Of a DNA stretch of 64,000 nucleotides, positions 1 to 8,169 are shown in pieces (positions within the stretch are counted from its first letter, which is position 1; each line of letters begins with the position of its first letter). The DNA comes from CBDCYN01 sp965224205 (GTDB lineage: Bacteria; Planctomycetota; Phycisphaerae; Phycisphaerales; Phycisphaeraceae). Below the pieces are notes generated by a model. The model ran no database searches. It was given only the letters and a program-made list of their open reading frames with translations, and had not been told where the DNA came from. The DNA is taken from positions 124,001 through 188,000 of the forward strand of contig CBDCYN010000013.1 in NCBI GenBank assembly GCA_965224205.1, written 5' to 3'. A program made the translations under genes and the position numbers.

Positions 1-84
1 GACATTAGAATTAGATAGAAAAAAAAGTAGATAGAAGAAGCAAGAGATCACGAAACGAACTCGAACCCCAACGTTACCTTAGTC
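1..84 (+). other. A-rich gap upstream of rplD
   Basis: Purine-rich, AT-rich stretch with a run of eight A's near position 20, between the window edge and the first ribosomal gene. In the usual S10 operon uS10 and uL3 lie to the left; neither is inside this window. I see no convincing promoter or Shine-Dalgarno sequence next to the rplD start. Confidence 0.4.
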
Positions 85-723
85 ATGATTACGATCCCCG
101 TTCATAACGCCCAAGGTCAGCAGGTCGACCAGCTGGAGATAGACGAGCAGCTGCTGGGCGGGCAGGTGCGGGCGTCGTTGCTGAAGCAGGCGTATGTCCG
201 GTTCCACGCCAATCGCCGCCAGGGCAGCGCCGCGACCAAGAGTCGTGGTTTGGTCGAGGGCTCGACCCGTAAGCTCTACCGGCAGAAGGGCACCGGCAAC
301 GCCCGGCGGGGGCCGATCCGCACCAACATCATGCGTGGCGGGGGGCACGGCCACAATAAGCGGCCCAAGTCCTGGCGGCAGAGGATGCCTAAGAAGATGC
401 GGCGGCTGGCCAATCGCAACGCGCTGCTGGCCAAAGCGGTTGATGGTGAGATCAAGCTGGTCGAGGGGTTCGAATTTGACCGCCCCAGCACGAAACAGTT
501 CGCCTCGCTGCTCGGGAACCTCGGGATCAACCGTACTTGCCTGGTGGCGCTGACTACCGGTGACTCTCACGAGGCGCGGTCGGCAGCGAATCTCGAGCAC
601 GTGAACCTCACCGCGGTCGACCGGCTCAACGCGTTTGATCTGCTCAACCACCGCTACCTGCTGGCGGAAAAGAAAGCCCTCGAAGGCTGGATCCAGCGGT
701 CGGCAGCTGGGGACGGATCATGA
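85..723 (+). CDS. rplD: 50S ribosomal protein uL4 (L4)
   Basis: Large-subunit protein that binds 23S rRNA and lines the exit tunnel. It has 212 residues, the normal size for bacterial uL4. The extended tunnel loop is visible: the basic segment QKGTGNARRGPIR at about residues 67-79 followed by GGGHGHNKRPKSW at 85-97. The first gene of the ribosomal cluster in this window, it overlaps rplW by an ATGA junction (ATG at 720, stop ending at 723), which suggests translational coupling. In some bacteria uL4 also represses the S10 operon; no leader sequence is in view to judge that here. Confidence 0.97.
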   Translation: MITIPVHNAQGQQVDQLEIDEQLLGGQVRASLLKQAYVRFHANRRQGSAATKSRGLVEGSTRKLYRQKGTGNARRGPIRTNIMRGGGHGHNKRPKSWRQRMPKKMRRLANRNALLAKAVDGEIKLVEGFEFDRPSTKQFASLLGNLGINRTCLVALTTGDSHEARSAANLEHVNLTAVDRLNAFDLLNHRYLLAEKKALEGWIQRSAAGDGS

Positions 724-1004
724 CGCTGCACGCCACCCAGATCATCAAGCGGCACCTGGTCACCGAGAAGTGCGCCTGGGAGGGCGCTGCGCGGAACCGC
801 TACAGCTTCTTGGTCGACCTGCGCGCGGATAAACACCAGATCCGAGACGCGATCCGGGAGATCTACAAGGTGCGCGTGGTCAAGGTCAGCACGCTGGTCC
901 GCAAGGGCAAGTCTTACCGTACACGCCACGGGTATACGCAATCGGGCAGCTGGAAGAAGGCGATTGTTCAGCTCCACCCCGATGATAAACTGGATCTGTT
1001 CTGA
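720..1004 (+). CDS. rplW: 50S ribosomal protein uL23 (L23)
   Basis: Large-subunit protein located at the tunnel exit, where trigger factor and SRP dock. It has 94 residues, the usual length. Family features are the start ATQIIKRHLVTEKC, the central KHQIRDAIREIYKVRVVKVST and the basic segment before the short acidic end. It starts inside the rplD stop codon. A 158-nt gap follows before rplB, longer than the gaps around it; I see no gene there. Confidence 0.97.
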   Translation: MTLHATQIIKRHLVTEKCAWEGAARNRYSFLVDLRADKHQIRDAIREIYKVRVVKVSTLVRKGKSYRTRHGYTQSGSWKKAIVQLHPDDKLDLF

Positions 1005-1162
1005 TGGCGTGTGCGGACGACCATGGGGTGGACCGGGTGTCGAGGGTAAGCCGGTGCGGTGGCCCTCAGAGGTTTATGGTTTAGGATGTTGGGTGCCGCC
1101 CTCTAGGCAGCCCATAATTGGCCGTCACCGCGTTGAAGGCTTGGTATAGTTGGTATAGAACG

Positions 1163-2017
1163 ATGGCGATACGAGTTTACAATAAGACCAGCGCAGGGCG
1201 GCGTAACGCCTCCGTGAACCTTTATTCTGAGGTCACGAAGACGAACCCGGAGAAAACGCTGCTGCGCCCTAAGACCAAGAAAGGCGGGCGCAATCACCAT
1301 GGGGTGATCACCCAGCGGCGCATCGGCGGCGGGGCCAAGCAGCGGTACCGCGTCATTGATTTTGGGCGAAACAAGCTAGACGTGACCGGCACGGTCATCG
1401 GCATCGAGTACGACCCCAACCGGACGTGCAACATCGCGTTGATTGAATACGAAGACGGGGAGAAGAGGTACATCCTCGCCCCGGTCGGTCTGACCGACGG
1501 TGACACGATCGTCGCCAGCAACGAGCCCGTGGAACCCAAGGCCGGCAACGCGATGCCGCTTCGGGCGATCCCCGCCGGGTTGTTCGTGCACAACATCGAG
1601 CTGGTCCCTGGCAAGGGCGGCCAGATGTGCCGGGCCGCGGGGTCGTTGGCGAGATTGACCAACAAAGAGGGCAGATGGGCGACACTGGTGTTCCCTTCGG
1701 GAGAGATCCGCCAGGTGTCGGTGAACTGTCGGGCGACCATCGGGCAGGTCGGCAACACGGATCATCAGAACGTCAAGCTCGGCAAAGCCGGTCGCAACCG
1801 TCACCGCGGGGTGCGGCCGCACGTGCGGGGCGTCGCGATGAACCACCACGACCACCCCATGGGCGGCGGCGACGGCCGCAGCAAGGGCAACCGCACGCCG
1901 GCGTCCCCTTCGGGCGTCGGGGCCAAGGGCGGCCGCACCCGTGCCAAGACCAAGCCGTCGAATAAACGTATCCTTCGGCGGCGGTTTAGCAAACGATATG
2001 GACAGTTGACGATTTAG
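1163..2017 (+). CDS. rplB: 50S ribosomal protein uL2 (L2)
   Basis: Core 23S rRNA-binding protein near the peptidyl-transferase centre. It has 284 residues. I chose the ATG at 1163 because the product then begins MAIRVYNKTSAGRRNASV, the normal uL2 N-terminus; the frame stays open 15 codons further upstream, but that part is not uL2-like. The motif HRGVRPHVRGVAMNHHDHP, with the conserved histidine (His229 in E. coli) in the GVAMN-H-DHP context, is intact, followed by GGGDGRSKGNRTPASP. It is preceded by AT-rich TATAG-containing sequence that might carry a promoter. Confidence 0.97.
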   Translation: MAIRVYNKTSAGRRNASVNLYSEVTKTNPEKTLLRPKTKKGGRNHHGVITQRRIGGGAKQRYRVIDFGRNKLDVTGTVIGIEYDPNRTCNIALIEYEDGEKRYILAPVGLTDGDTIVASNEPVEPKAGNAMPLRAIPAGLFVHNIELVPGKGGQMCRAAGSLARLTNKEGRWATLVFPSGEIRQVSVNCRATIGQVGNTDHQNVKLGKAGRNRHRGVRPHVRGVAMNHHDHPMGGGDGRSKGNRTPASPSGVGAKGGRTRAKTKPSNKRILRRRFSKRYGQLTI

Positions 2018-2094
2018 GGGTGAACGGGTGAAACCCGCGTTGATTCAAAGTGTTATAGAAGAGAATAGTTAGGATAGTTCTGGGACCGTTTTAG

Positions 2095-2382
2095 ATGCCG
2101 CGATCACTTAAAAAAGGGCCTTTTGTCGACGAGAAGCTGTACCGTAAGGTCGAGCAGCTCAACCAAATGAACAAGCGTCAGGTGATCCGCACCTGGTCGC
2201 GGCGTTGCACGATCGTGCCCGAGTTCGTGGGCCACACCTTTGAGGTGCACAACGGGAAGATTTTTCATAAGGTGCTCGTGACCGAGGATATGGTCGGCCA
2301 TAAACTGGGGGAGTTTAGTTTGACCCGTCAGTTCCGTGCCCACACCACCGGCACCCGTGCACAAAGAGCCCGGGGGATGTAG
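2095..2382 (+). CDS. rpsS: 30S ribosomal protein uS19 (S19)
   Basis: Small-subunit head protein, partner of uS13. It has 95 residues and begins MPRSLKKGPFVDEKL, the standard uS19 start, with the conserved TWSRRCTIVPEFVGHTFEVHNGK core and the GEFSLTR segment near the end. It lies between rplB and rplV as in the standard S10 operon. The 77 nt before it are AT-rich (gttatagaagagaatag), with no clear Shine-Dalgarno sequence. Confidence 0.97.
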   Translation: MPRSLKKGPFVDEKLYRKVEQLNQMNKRQVIRTWSRRCTIVPEFVGHTFEVHNGKIFHKVLVTEDMVGHKLGEFSLTRQFRAHTTGTRAQRARGM

Positions 2383-2424
2383 GCCAAAGAGCGGTTGAGA
2401 GTTTTTTCCGAAACGAGATAACCC

Positions 2425-2754
2425 GTGTCGTATACCAACACGCATTACGCAGCGAGGATAAGCCCGACCAAAGCCCGGCCGGTGATCGATCTGATCCGCG
2501 GCAAGCCCGCGGCGCAGTCGCTGACGATCTTGGGGATGAGCAAGAAGCGGGCTGCGGTGTTTATCCGCGCCGCGCTCAAAGCGGCGATCGCCAGCGCGGA
2601 TCAAGACGAGGCTGATGTCCGCCGGCTGGTGGTGGTCGACGCCCGGGTCGACCAGGGGCCCACGTTCAAGCGGTGGCAGCCCAAAGACCGGGGTCGCGCC
2701 CACCCGATCAAGAAACGGACCAGCCACATCACGGTCAGTGTGGATGAAAAATAG
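2425..2754 (+). CDS. rplV: 50S ribosomal protein uL22 (L22)
   Basis: Large-subunit protein whose hairpin lines the exit tunnel. It has 109 residues. The likely start is GTG at 2425, giving MSYTNTHYAARISPTKARPV; ISPTKAR is the family signature near the N-terminus. The C-terminal part contains the arm segment with KRWQPKDRGRAHPIKKRTSHI. Order and orientation fit uS19-uL22-uS3. Confidence 0.96.
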   Translation: MSYTNTHYAARISPTKARPVIDLIRGKPAAQSLTILGMSKKRAAVFIRAALKAAIASADQDEADVRRLVVVDARVDQGPTFKRWQPKDRGRAHPIKKRTSHITVSVDEK

Positions 2755-2840
2755 ATCGATCTGAGGAACTAACAATCACCGGCGATCATGGTTTAAGAAT
2801 GGTTTTAGAGGGGTCGCCCCAGAGGTAGCAGCGAAGAATT

Positions 2841-3545
2841 ATGGGTCAGAAAGTCCATCCATTTGGGTTCCGGGTCGGGATCACCGAGGCGCACCGCAGC
2901 CGCTGGTACGCGCCCAAAGCCCTGTACGGGGAGCTGCTGATCGAAGACCAGAAGATCCGTCGGTACATCGATAACCGCCTCAACCGCCGCCCGCCGTTCG
3001 CGGCGGTCTCGGACGTCCACATCGAGCGCACGCGTGAAGAGCTCAAGGTGCTGATCAAGACCTCCCGCCCGGGGCTGGTGATCGGCCCCAAGGGCTCGGA
3101 GATCGACCGGCTCACCCAGGACCTTCAAGAGCTCACCGGGCGTAACGTTTCGGTGAGCTGTATCGAGGTGATCAACCCTGACCTTGATGCCCAGCTCGTG
3201 GCCGAGGGTTTGGCCGAGCAGCTCAAGAAACGGGCCAGCTTCCGCCGCATCATGAAGATGAAAGCCGAGGCCAGCATGAAAGCCGGGGCCAAGGGTGTTA
3301 AGATCCAGCTCTCTGGGCGGCTGGGGGGCCACGAGATGAGCCGGTCGGAAGATACCCGCCTTGGGGCGATCCCCCTTCAGACCCTCCAGGCCAACGTGGA
3401 TTACGGTTTTGCTCAAAGCTACACGACGTATGGCGTGCTGGGGGTGAAGGTCTGGGTGTACAAAGGGATGTACGACGAAGTGAAGGAAGGTGAGCTCGAG
3501 TCCCGGGCAGCCGGCGCAAGGCCGCGGGCGCGTGGGCGACGTTAA
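2841..3545 (+). CDS. rpsC: 30S ribosomal protein uS3 (S3)
   Basis: Small-subunit protein at the mRNA entry channel. It has 234 residues and begins MGQKVHPFGFRVGI, the usual uS3 start. A type-2 KH domain occupies about residues 38-108, with the GxxG-type loop in RPGLVIGPKGSEID. The C-terminal domain has the motif SGRLGGHEMSRSE. The last 20 residues are basic. Both neighbours are the expected operon partners. Confidence 0.97.
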   Translation: MGQKVHPFGFRVGITEAHRSRWYAPKALYGELLIEDQKIRRYIDNRLNRRPPFAAVSDVHIERTREELKVLIKTSRPGLVIGPKGSEIDRLTQDLQELTGRNVSVSCIEVINPDLDAQLVAEGLAEQLKKRASFRRIMKMKAEASMKAGAKGVKIQLSGRLGGHEMSRSEDTRLGAIPLQTLQANVDYGFAQSYTTYGVLGVKVWVYKGMYDEVKEGELESRAAGARPRARGRR

Positions 3546-3620
3546 TGGATGATAGCCGGGCTTCTGGTGCCCGAGTCGGTCGATCGTTCGTTGTTGGATC
3601 GTGTTGTTGAGGTTTGACGT

Positions 3621-4037
3621 ATGCCGTTGATGCCCAAAAGAGTGAAGTATCGCAAGCAGCAGCGTGGGAAGCTACGGGGTTTGGCATCGCGGGGCAATCA
3701 TGTTTCCTATGGCGATTACGGTCTACAGAGTTTGGAGATCGGCTGGTTGACGGCTCGTCAGATCGAAGCGGGTCGTGTGGCCGCCACCCACTTTCTCCGC
3801 CGCGAAGGCAAGGTTTTCGTTCGGGTTTTCCCCGACAAGCCGATCAGCAAAAAGCCGCTCGAAACCCGGATGGGCAAGGGCAAGGCAGAACCGGAGTATT
3901 GGGTGGCGAGGGTCAAGCCGGGTACGATCCTTTATGAGATCACCGGCGTCCCGATCCAGGGCGCCCGCACCGCTTTCTTGAGGGTAGCCCACAAGATGCC
4001 CTTCAAATGCCGGTTTGTGGAGAGGCGTCACGCGTAG
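3621..4037 (+). CDS. rplP: 50S ribosomal protein uL16 (L16)
   Basis: Large-subunit protein near the A-site tRNA elbow. It has 138 residues and begins MPLMPKRVKYRKQQRGKLRG, typical of uL16. The conserved KPISKKPLETRMGKGKAEPEYWVA segment is present; the family carries a hydroxylated or methylated basic residue in this part. The ATG at 3621 has no strong ribosome-binding site. The next gene begins 21 nt after the stop. Confidence 0.97.
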   Translation: MPLMPKRVKYRKQQRGKLRGLASRGNHVSYGDYGLQSLEIGWLTARQIEAGRVAATHFLRREGKVFVRVFPDKPISKKPLETRMGKGKAEPEYWVARVKPGTILYEITGVPIQGARTAFLRVAHKMPFKCRFVERRHA

Positions 4038-4057
4038 AACAAGAAAAATTTTGCGTC

Positions 4058-4264
4058 ATGAAAGCAGATGAAGCACACAAGATGAGTGACGAGGAGCTGC
4101 GGGTCGAAGTCGAGCGGCTGCGGCGCCATCATTACGACCTGCGGGTCCAGGCGGTCACCGAGAAGCTCGAGAACCCCCGGCAGCTGGGCAACACCCGCCG
4201 GGACATCGCCAGGCTGCTCACCGAGCAGCGTGCGCGCCAGATCCAACGCAACGACGAAGGTTGA
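4058..4264 (+). CDS. rpmC: 50S ribosomal protein uL29 (L29)
   Basis: Small helical-hairpin protein at the tunnel exit, beside uL23. The ATG at 4058 gives 68 residues (MKADEAHKMSDEELRVEVER), the normal size. The frame is open further upstream, but that part overlaps rplP and is not uL29-like. The second helix contains QLGNTRRDIARLLTEQR, the family's conserved NxxxIRRxIARxxT-like motif. rpsQ follows after 7 nt. Confidence 0.94.
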   Translation: MKADEAHKMSDEELRVEVERLRRHHYDLRVQAVTEKLENPRQLGNTRRDIARLLTEQRARQIQRNDEG

Positions 4265-4271
4265 TCACGAT

Positions 4272-4568
4272 ATGTCGCCAACGAACCAGACCGCCAGCCC
4301 CGCGCCCCGCAAGCCGCTGACCGCGACCTTGATCGGGGTCGTGACCTCGGATAAGCGTGACAAGACCCGCACGGTCACCGTGACGTATCAGACTCGTCAC
4401 TCCAAGTACGGCAAGTTCCTCAAGAGGCAGTCGCGTTACCACGTGCACGACTCTCAAAACGCCAGCAAGCTGGGCGACCGGGTGGAGATCACCAACTGTA
4501 GGCCGATCAGCAAAACCAAGAGCTGGCGGCTGGTGAACGTGGTAGAGCCCAGCCGGGTGGAGGCCTAA
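4272..4568 (+). CDS. rpsQ: 30S ribosomal protein uS17 (S17)
   Basis: Primary 16S rRNA-binding protein with an OB fold. The ATG at 4272, 7 nt after the rpmC stop, gives 98 residues. The family core is visible: LIGVVTSDKRDKTRTVTV, then RHSKYGKFLKRQSRYHVHD, then LGDRVEITNCRPISKTKSWRL. About 15 polar residues precede the core, slightly longer than E. coli S17. The frame extends upstream over rpmC, but that part is only the rpmC shadow. Confidence 0.95.
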   Translation: MSPTNQTASPAPRKPLTATLIGVVTSDKRDKTRTVTVTYQTRHSKYGKFLKRQSRYHVHDSQNASKLGDRVEITNCRPISKTKSWRLVNVVEPSRVEA

Positions 4569-4647
4569 ACATGGCGATGAAAACGAAAAACACACGGGCG
4601 GTCGGGTGCCTTGGGGGCCCGCCGTTGGGACAGCCGAGGGCCCCGCG

Positions 4648-5034
4648 ATGATCCAGGCCGAGTCAAGAGTCGATGTCGCTGACAACAGCGGGGCGAAGGT
4701 GGCGTACGTGATCCGTGTCCTGCGCGGCTCAACCGCGCGGGGCAAGTTCACCCGCAGGACCGCCACGATCGGCGATCGGGTCGTTTGCAGCATCAAGAAA
4801 GCGTTGCCGGGGGGGGACATCAAGACCGGCACGATCGTCAAAGGGGTCGTGGTGCGGACCAACTACCCGGTGCGACGCGACGACGGCAGCTACGTGCGGT
4901 TCGACCGCAACGCGGTGGTCCTGATCGACAACGAGGGCAACCCCAAGGGCACGCGCATCTTCGGGGCGGTGGCCCGGGAGCTTCGTGAACAGAATTACAT
5001 GAAGATTGTTTCGTTAGCCTCGGAGGTGATCTGA
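4648..5034 (+). CDS. rplN: 50S ribosomal protein uL14 (L14)
   Basis: Large-subunit protein at the subunit interface. I placed the start at ATG 4648, giving MIQAESRVDVADNSGAKVAY, the near-invariant uL14 N-terminus; 14 additional upstream codons in frame are not family-like. The length is 128 residues, close to the usual 122-123. The segment RDDGSYVRFDRNAVVLIDNEG and the end GTRIFGAVARELREQNYMKI match the family. Confidence 0.97.
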   Translation: MIQAESRVDVADNSGAKVAYVIRVLRGSTARGKFTRRTATIGDRVVCSIKKALPGGDIKTGTIVKGVVVRTNYPVRRDDGSYVRFDRNAVVLIDNEGNPKGTRIFGAVARELREQNYMKIVSLASEVI

Positions 5035-5075
5035 CCGGGGACGCGGTCCGGGGTTCGGATCGAGGAATTTAGCCC

Positions 5076-5414
5076 ATGGCTAGGCATGTACGCAAGGGTG
5101 ATTTGGTGATCGTGACCGCCGGCGATTCCCGGGGTCAGCAGGGCAAGATCCTGCGCGTGATCCCCGACCGGGACCTGGTGCTCGTCCAGGGGGTGAACGT
5201 GCGTCGCAAGCACGTCAAGCCCAGCCAGAAGCACCCTCAGGGAGGGTTGATCGAAAAGGAGCACCCGATCCACATCTCTAACGTGTCGCCCGCGGTCGAC
5301 GGCAAGCCGACGCGGGTCCGTTTTGAGACCCGCCCCGATGGCTCGAAGGTCCGTATCGCGGTCCGCAACGGCCAGCAGCTGGGCCCGCCCCTCAAGAAAG
5401 CCAGGGATGGATAG
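5076..5414 (+). CDS. rplX: 50S ribosomal protein uL24 (L24)
   Basis: Assembly-initiator protein of the large subunit, with a KOW motif at the N-terminus (KGDLVIVTAGDSRGQQGKIL, residues 7-26). It has 112 residues. The conserved segment RRKHVKPSQKHPQGGLIEKE follows. The start ATG at 5076 gives MARHVRKGDLV. The cluster order uL14-uL24-uL5 is standard. Confidence 0.96.
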   Translation: MARHVRKGDLVIVTAGDSRGQQGKILRVIPDRDLVLVQGVNVRRKHVKPSQKHPQGGLIEKEHPIHISNVSPAVDGKPTRVRFETRPDGSKVRIAVRNGQQLGPPLKKARDG

Positions 5415-5525
5415 GAACGAACCCCATGACGAGCGCCTGTGCACCCCGCGCCTGTACGGCCTGCGAATGGATTGGTGCCTTGGCGGGGTGATCAAGCACA
5501 GCGGATTCTACCCGGAGTGTGTCCG

Positions 5526-6098
5526 ATGACACCACGATTGAAGGAAAAATACAGATCGCAGGTCTCCAGCAAGCTCAAGGAGGCTTTTGAGATTACCAAC
5601 ACGCTGGCCCTGCCGCGCTTGGAGCGGATCGTGGTCAATGTCGGTCTGGGCAAGCAGCTTGAGGGCACGAAAATCAGCCCGGTCGCCAAGGAGCAGGTGC
5701 TTGAGGACCTGAAGATCATTACCGGTCAGAACCCCGTGATGTCACGGGCCAAGAAATCGGTCTCGAACTTCAAGGTCCGAGCCGGCTACGAGATCGGGGC
5801 GATGGTCACGCTGCGCGGCGACCGCATGTGGGAGTTTCTAGACCGCCTGCTGAGCATGGCGATCCCCCGGATCAAGGACTTCCGGGGTTTGTCGGTCAAG
5901 AGTTTTGATGGTCAGGGCAACTATTCCTTCGGGTTCACCGAGCAGGGGGTGTTCCCTGAGGTCGATATGGGAAGAGCGAAGTTTATCCACGGGATGAACG
6001 TGACCCTGGTCATCCGCAACAGCTCCCGGGAGCGGTCGAAGCTGCTGTTGACAGAGCTGGGGGTCCCGTTTGTGCGGCCCGAGAGCCGGAATAACTAA
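5526..6098 (+). CDS. rplE: 50S ribosomal protein uL5 (L5)
   Basis: 5S rRNA-binding protein of the central protuberance. The ATG at 5526 gives 190 residues starting MTPRLKEKYRSQV, the family start; the frame is open 29 codons further, but that part is unlike uL5. The motifs LERIVVNVGLGK, ITGQNPVMSRAKKSVSNFKVR and FGFTEQGVFPEV are intact. The C-terminal end is about ten residues longer than in E. coli. Confidence 0.96.
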   Translation: MTPRLKEKYRSQVSSKLKEAFEITNTLALPRLERIVVNVGLGKQLEGTKISPVAKEQVLEDLKIITGQNPVMSRAKKSVSNFKVRAGYEIGAMVTLRGDRMWEFLDRLLSMAIPRIKDFRGLSVKSFDGQGNYSFGFTEQGVFPEVDMGRAKFIHGMNVTLVIRNSSRERSKLLLTELGVPFVRPESRNN

Positions 6099-6172
6099 CA
6101 TGTAACCATAGGGCCTCAACCCTAGGGCCCGCTGGGCGGAGCGGTTTCCGTTCTGCGATCAGAGACCAACAG

Positions 6173-6442
6173 ATGGCGTGTAAATCAACCATTGAAAGAA
6201 ACAACCGGGTGAAGAAAACCGTGGCCAAGTACGCCCAGCTGCGGCGGGAGCTCAAGCAGCAGGGCGATTACGCGGCCCTGGCGCGGCTGCCTCGTGACGC
6301 CAGCCCGACCCGGGTGCGCAGCCTCTGTGCGTTGACCGGTCGAAGCCGCGGGGTTTACCGGAAGTTCAAGCTGTCGCGTATCATGTTGCGGGAACTGGCC
6401 CTGGAGGGCAAGATCCCGGGGATGCGCAAGGCCTCGTGGTAG
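6173..6442 (+). CDS. rpsN: 30S ribosomal protein uS14 (S14), zinc-free form
   Basis: Small-subunit head protein. It has 89 residues (MACKSTIERNNRVKKTVAKY). This is the long form without the two CxxC zinc ligand pairs: at the usual site the sequence is VRSLCALTGRSRGVYRKFKLSR with a single cysteine. The end GKIPGMRKASW is the expected C-terminus. It sits between uL5 and uS8 as usual. Confidence 0.95.
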   Translation: MACKSTIERNNRVKKTVAKYAQLRRELKQQGDYAALARLPRDASPTRVRSLCALTGRSRGVYRKFKLSRIMLRELALEGKIPGMRKASW

Positions 6443-6530
6443 AGGAGAAACCCCAGCGCGCCCGATTGTGGGTGCCGAACGTCCGTGAGGCCAACCAGCG
6501 ATCGACGAAGAATCCGGAGATGAATTTTTT

Positions 6531-6929
6531 ATGGCTTTGAGCGACCCCATCGCAGATATGCTCACCAGGATCCGCAACGCGGCCCGCAATCAATCCCAGC
6601 AGGTCGACTGCCGCAACAGCAAGATCTGTAGCGGGATCGCCCGTGTCCTTCAGGAGGAAGGGTACGTCACCGGTTACACGGTGATCGACGATGGCCTCCA
6701 GGGGATCCTGCGGATCGATCTGCGTTACGGGCCCCGGGGTGAGCAGATGATCCACCGGTTGACGCGGGAAAGCAAGCCCGGCCGTCGTTTGTACAAGAAA
6801 GTGGAGGACCTGCCGCGTCCGTTGGCGGGGATGGGGATCGCGATCGTCAGCACCTCCCAAGGGGTGCTAAGCGACCGTCAGGCCCGTTCCCAAAACACCG
6901 GCGGTGAGTTGTTGTGTACCGTGGAGTAA
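6531..6929 (+). CDS. rpsH: 30S ribosomal protein uS8 (S8)
   Basis: 16S rRNA-binding protein; in E. coli it also represses the spc operon. It has 132 residues and begins MALSDPIADMLTRIRNA. The C-terminal signature GMGIAIVSTSQGVLSDRQAR and the end GGELLCTVE match the family (GE-x-LC-x-V). A 93-nt gap to rplF holds no visible gene. Confidence 0.96.
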   Translation: MALSDPIADMLTRIRNAARNQSQQVDCRNSKICSGIARVLQEEGYVTGYTVIDDGLQGILRIDLRYGPRGEQMIHRLTRESKPGRRLYKKVEDLPRPLAGMGIAIVSTSQGVLSDRQARSQNTGGELLCTVE

Positions 6930-7022
6930 CGCGCACCTGAGGGTGCACGCCGTCTTGAGTGCCCGGGTTTCGGGTGCCCGGCGTGAGGCCCACAGCCCAG
7001 GTTTGAATCGAGTAATCTAACC

Positions 7023-7571
7023 ATGTCACGTATCGGAAAAAAACCGATCCCGCTACCCAGCAAGGTGAAGGTCTCGGTCCACGGCCGTGAGGTGGTGGTC
7101 GAGAGCGGGTCGAACAAGCTGTCGTATACCCACCGCCCGGAGGTGGCGGTCGAGGTCAATGAACAGGACAAGACCGTGGTGGTGGCGCGTCACGGGGACG
7201 ACCGCACCGCCAAGGCGATGCACGGTTTGACCCGGGCGCTGATCGCGAACATGGTCACCGGGGTGACCGCCGGATTCACCAAGGTGCTCGAGATCGTCGG
7301 CGTGGGCTGGACCGCCCAGATGGAAGGCCAGGCGGTGGCTCTGAAAGTCGGTTACGCCGACACCCGGCGCGTCCCGGTCCCGGCGGGGCTTAGCGTGGAT
7401 GTGAAGGGCAGCAAGATCACGATCACCGGGGCGGACAAGCAGGCTGTGGGTCAATTAGCCGCGGAGATCCGTCGCCAGAGGCCGCCCGAACCGTACAACG
7501 GCAAGGGGATCAAGTATGACGACGAGCGGATCATCCGCAAGGTCGGTAAGGCCTTGGCGGGTGGGGCTTGA
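7023..7571 (+). CDS. rplF: 50S ribosomal protein uL6 (L6)
   Basis: Large-subunit protein near the sarcin-ricin loop, a duplicated fold. It has 182 residues and begins MSRIGKKPIPLPSKVKV, the family start. The C-terminal signature RRQRPPEPYNGKGIKYDDE is present (consensus P-x-P-Y-K-G-K-G-I). The 115 nt after it are AT-rich compared with the rest of the cluster and contain tgtctaatatgaacat just before rplR. Confidence 0.97.
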   Translation: MSRIGKKPIPLPSKVKVSVHGREVVVESGSNKLSYTHRPEVAVEVNEQDKTVVVARHGDDRTAKAMHGLTRALIANMVTGVTAGFTKVLEIVGVGWTAQMEGQAVALKVGYADTRRVPVPAGLSVDVKGSKITITGADKQAVGQLAAEIRRQRPPEPYNGKGIKYDDERIIRKVGKALAGGA

Positions 7572-7686
7572 TCGGAGAAGGTTTTTGACGGGAGAAGGTG
7601 ATTGGTGGAGGCGATGAAGTAAACAATGTATTAGAATCTATGTCTAATATGAACATACGGGCAGCTTACCATTGTTTTGACGTCCC

Positions 7687-8046
7687 ATGAAGCAGAACAA
7701 ACTCAAACAGATTAGACGCCAGCGGCGTAAGCTGGGTATTCGCAAGCGGGTCTTTGGCACGCCCCAGCGCCCGCGGTTGACCGTTTACCGCAGCCTCAAG
7801 CATATCTATGCTCAGATTGTCGACGACCTGTCGGGCCGTACCCTGGTTTCAGCCAGCAGCGTCCGAGACGGCGACGGCCAAGCCGGCGGGAACAAAGCCG
7901 TCGCGGCCCAGATCGGGCGCAAGCTCGCCGAGCGGGCCAAGGACGAGGGCATCACCCATGTGGCCCTGGACCGCAACGGTTTCCGTTACCACGGGCGGGT
8001 GCAGACGCTTGCCGAGGCGGCGCGTGAAGTGGGGTTACAGTTTTAG
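7687..8046 (+). CDS. rplR: 50S ribosomal protein uL18 (L18)
   Basis: 5S rRNA-binding protein of the central protuberance. It has 119 residues starting MKQNKLKQIRRQRRKLGIRK. Family features are the basic N-terminus, RLTVYRSLKHIYAQIVDD, and the C-terminal DRNGFRYHGRVQTLAEAAREVGLQF. Order uL6-uL18-uS5 is standard. Confidence 0.97.
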   Translation: MKQNKLKQIRRQRRKLGIRKRVFGTPQRPRLTVYRSLKHIYAQIVDDLSGRTLVSASSVRDGDGQAGGNKAVAAQIGRKLAERAKDEGITHVALDRNGFRYHGRVQTLAEAAREVGLQF

Positions 8047-8169
8047 ATTTGTCGTATTCAGCATTTAGCTTTGTGTATTGAAGGGACGCCGTGTGTGTCG
8101 AGTAACGATGATGATTGATTGGTCTTGCGGCCCCAGCCCCGTGCGATGGGGGCTGGTGGGGGAGGCGTC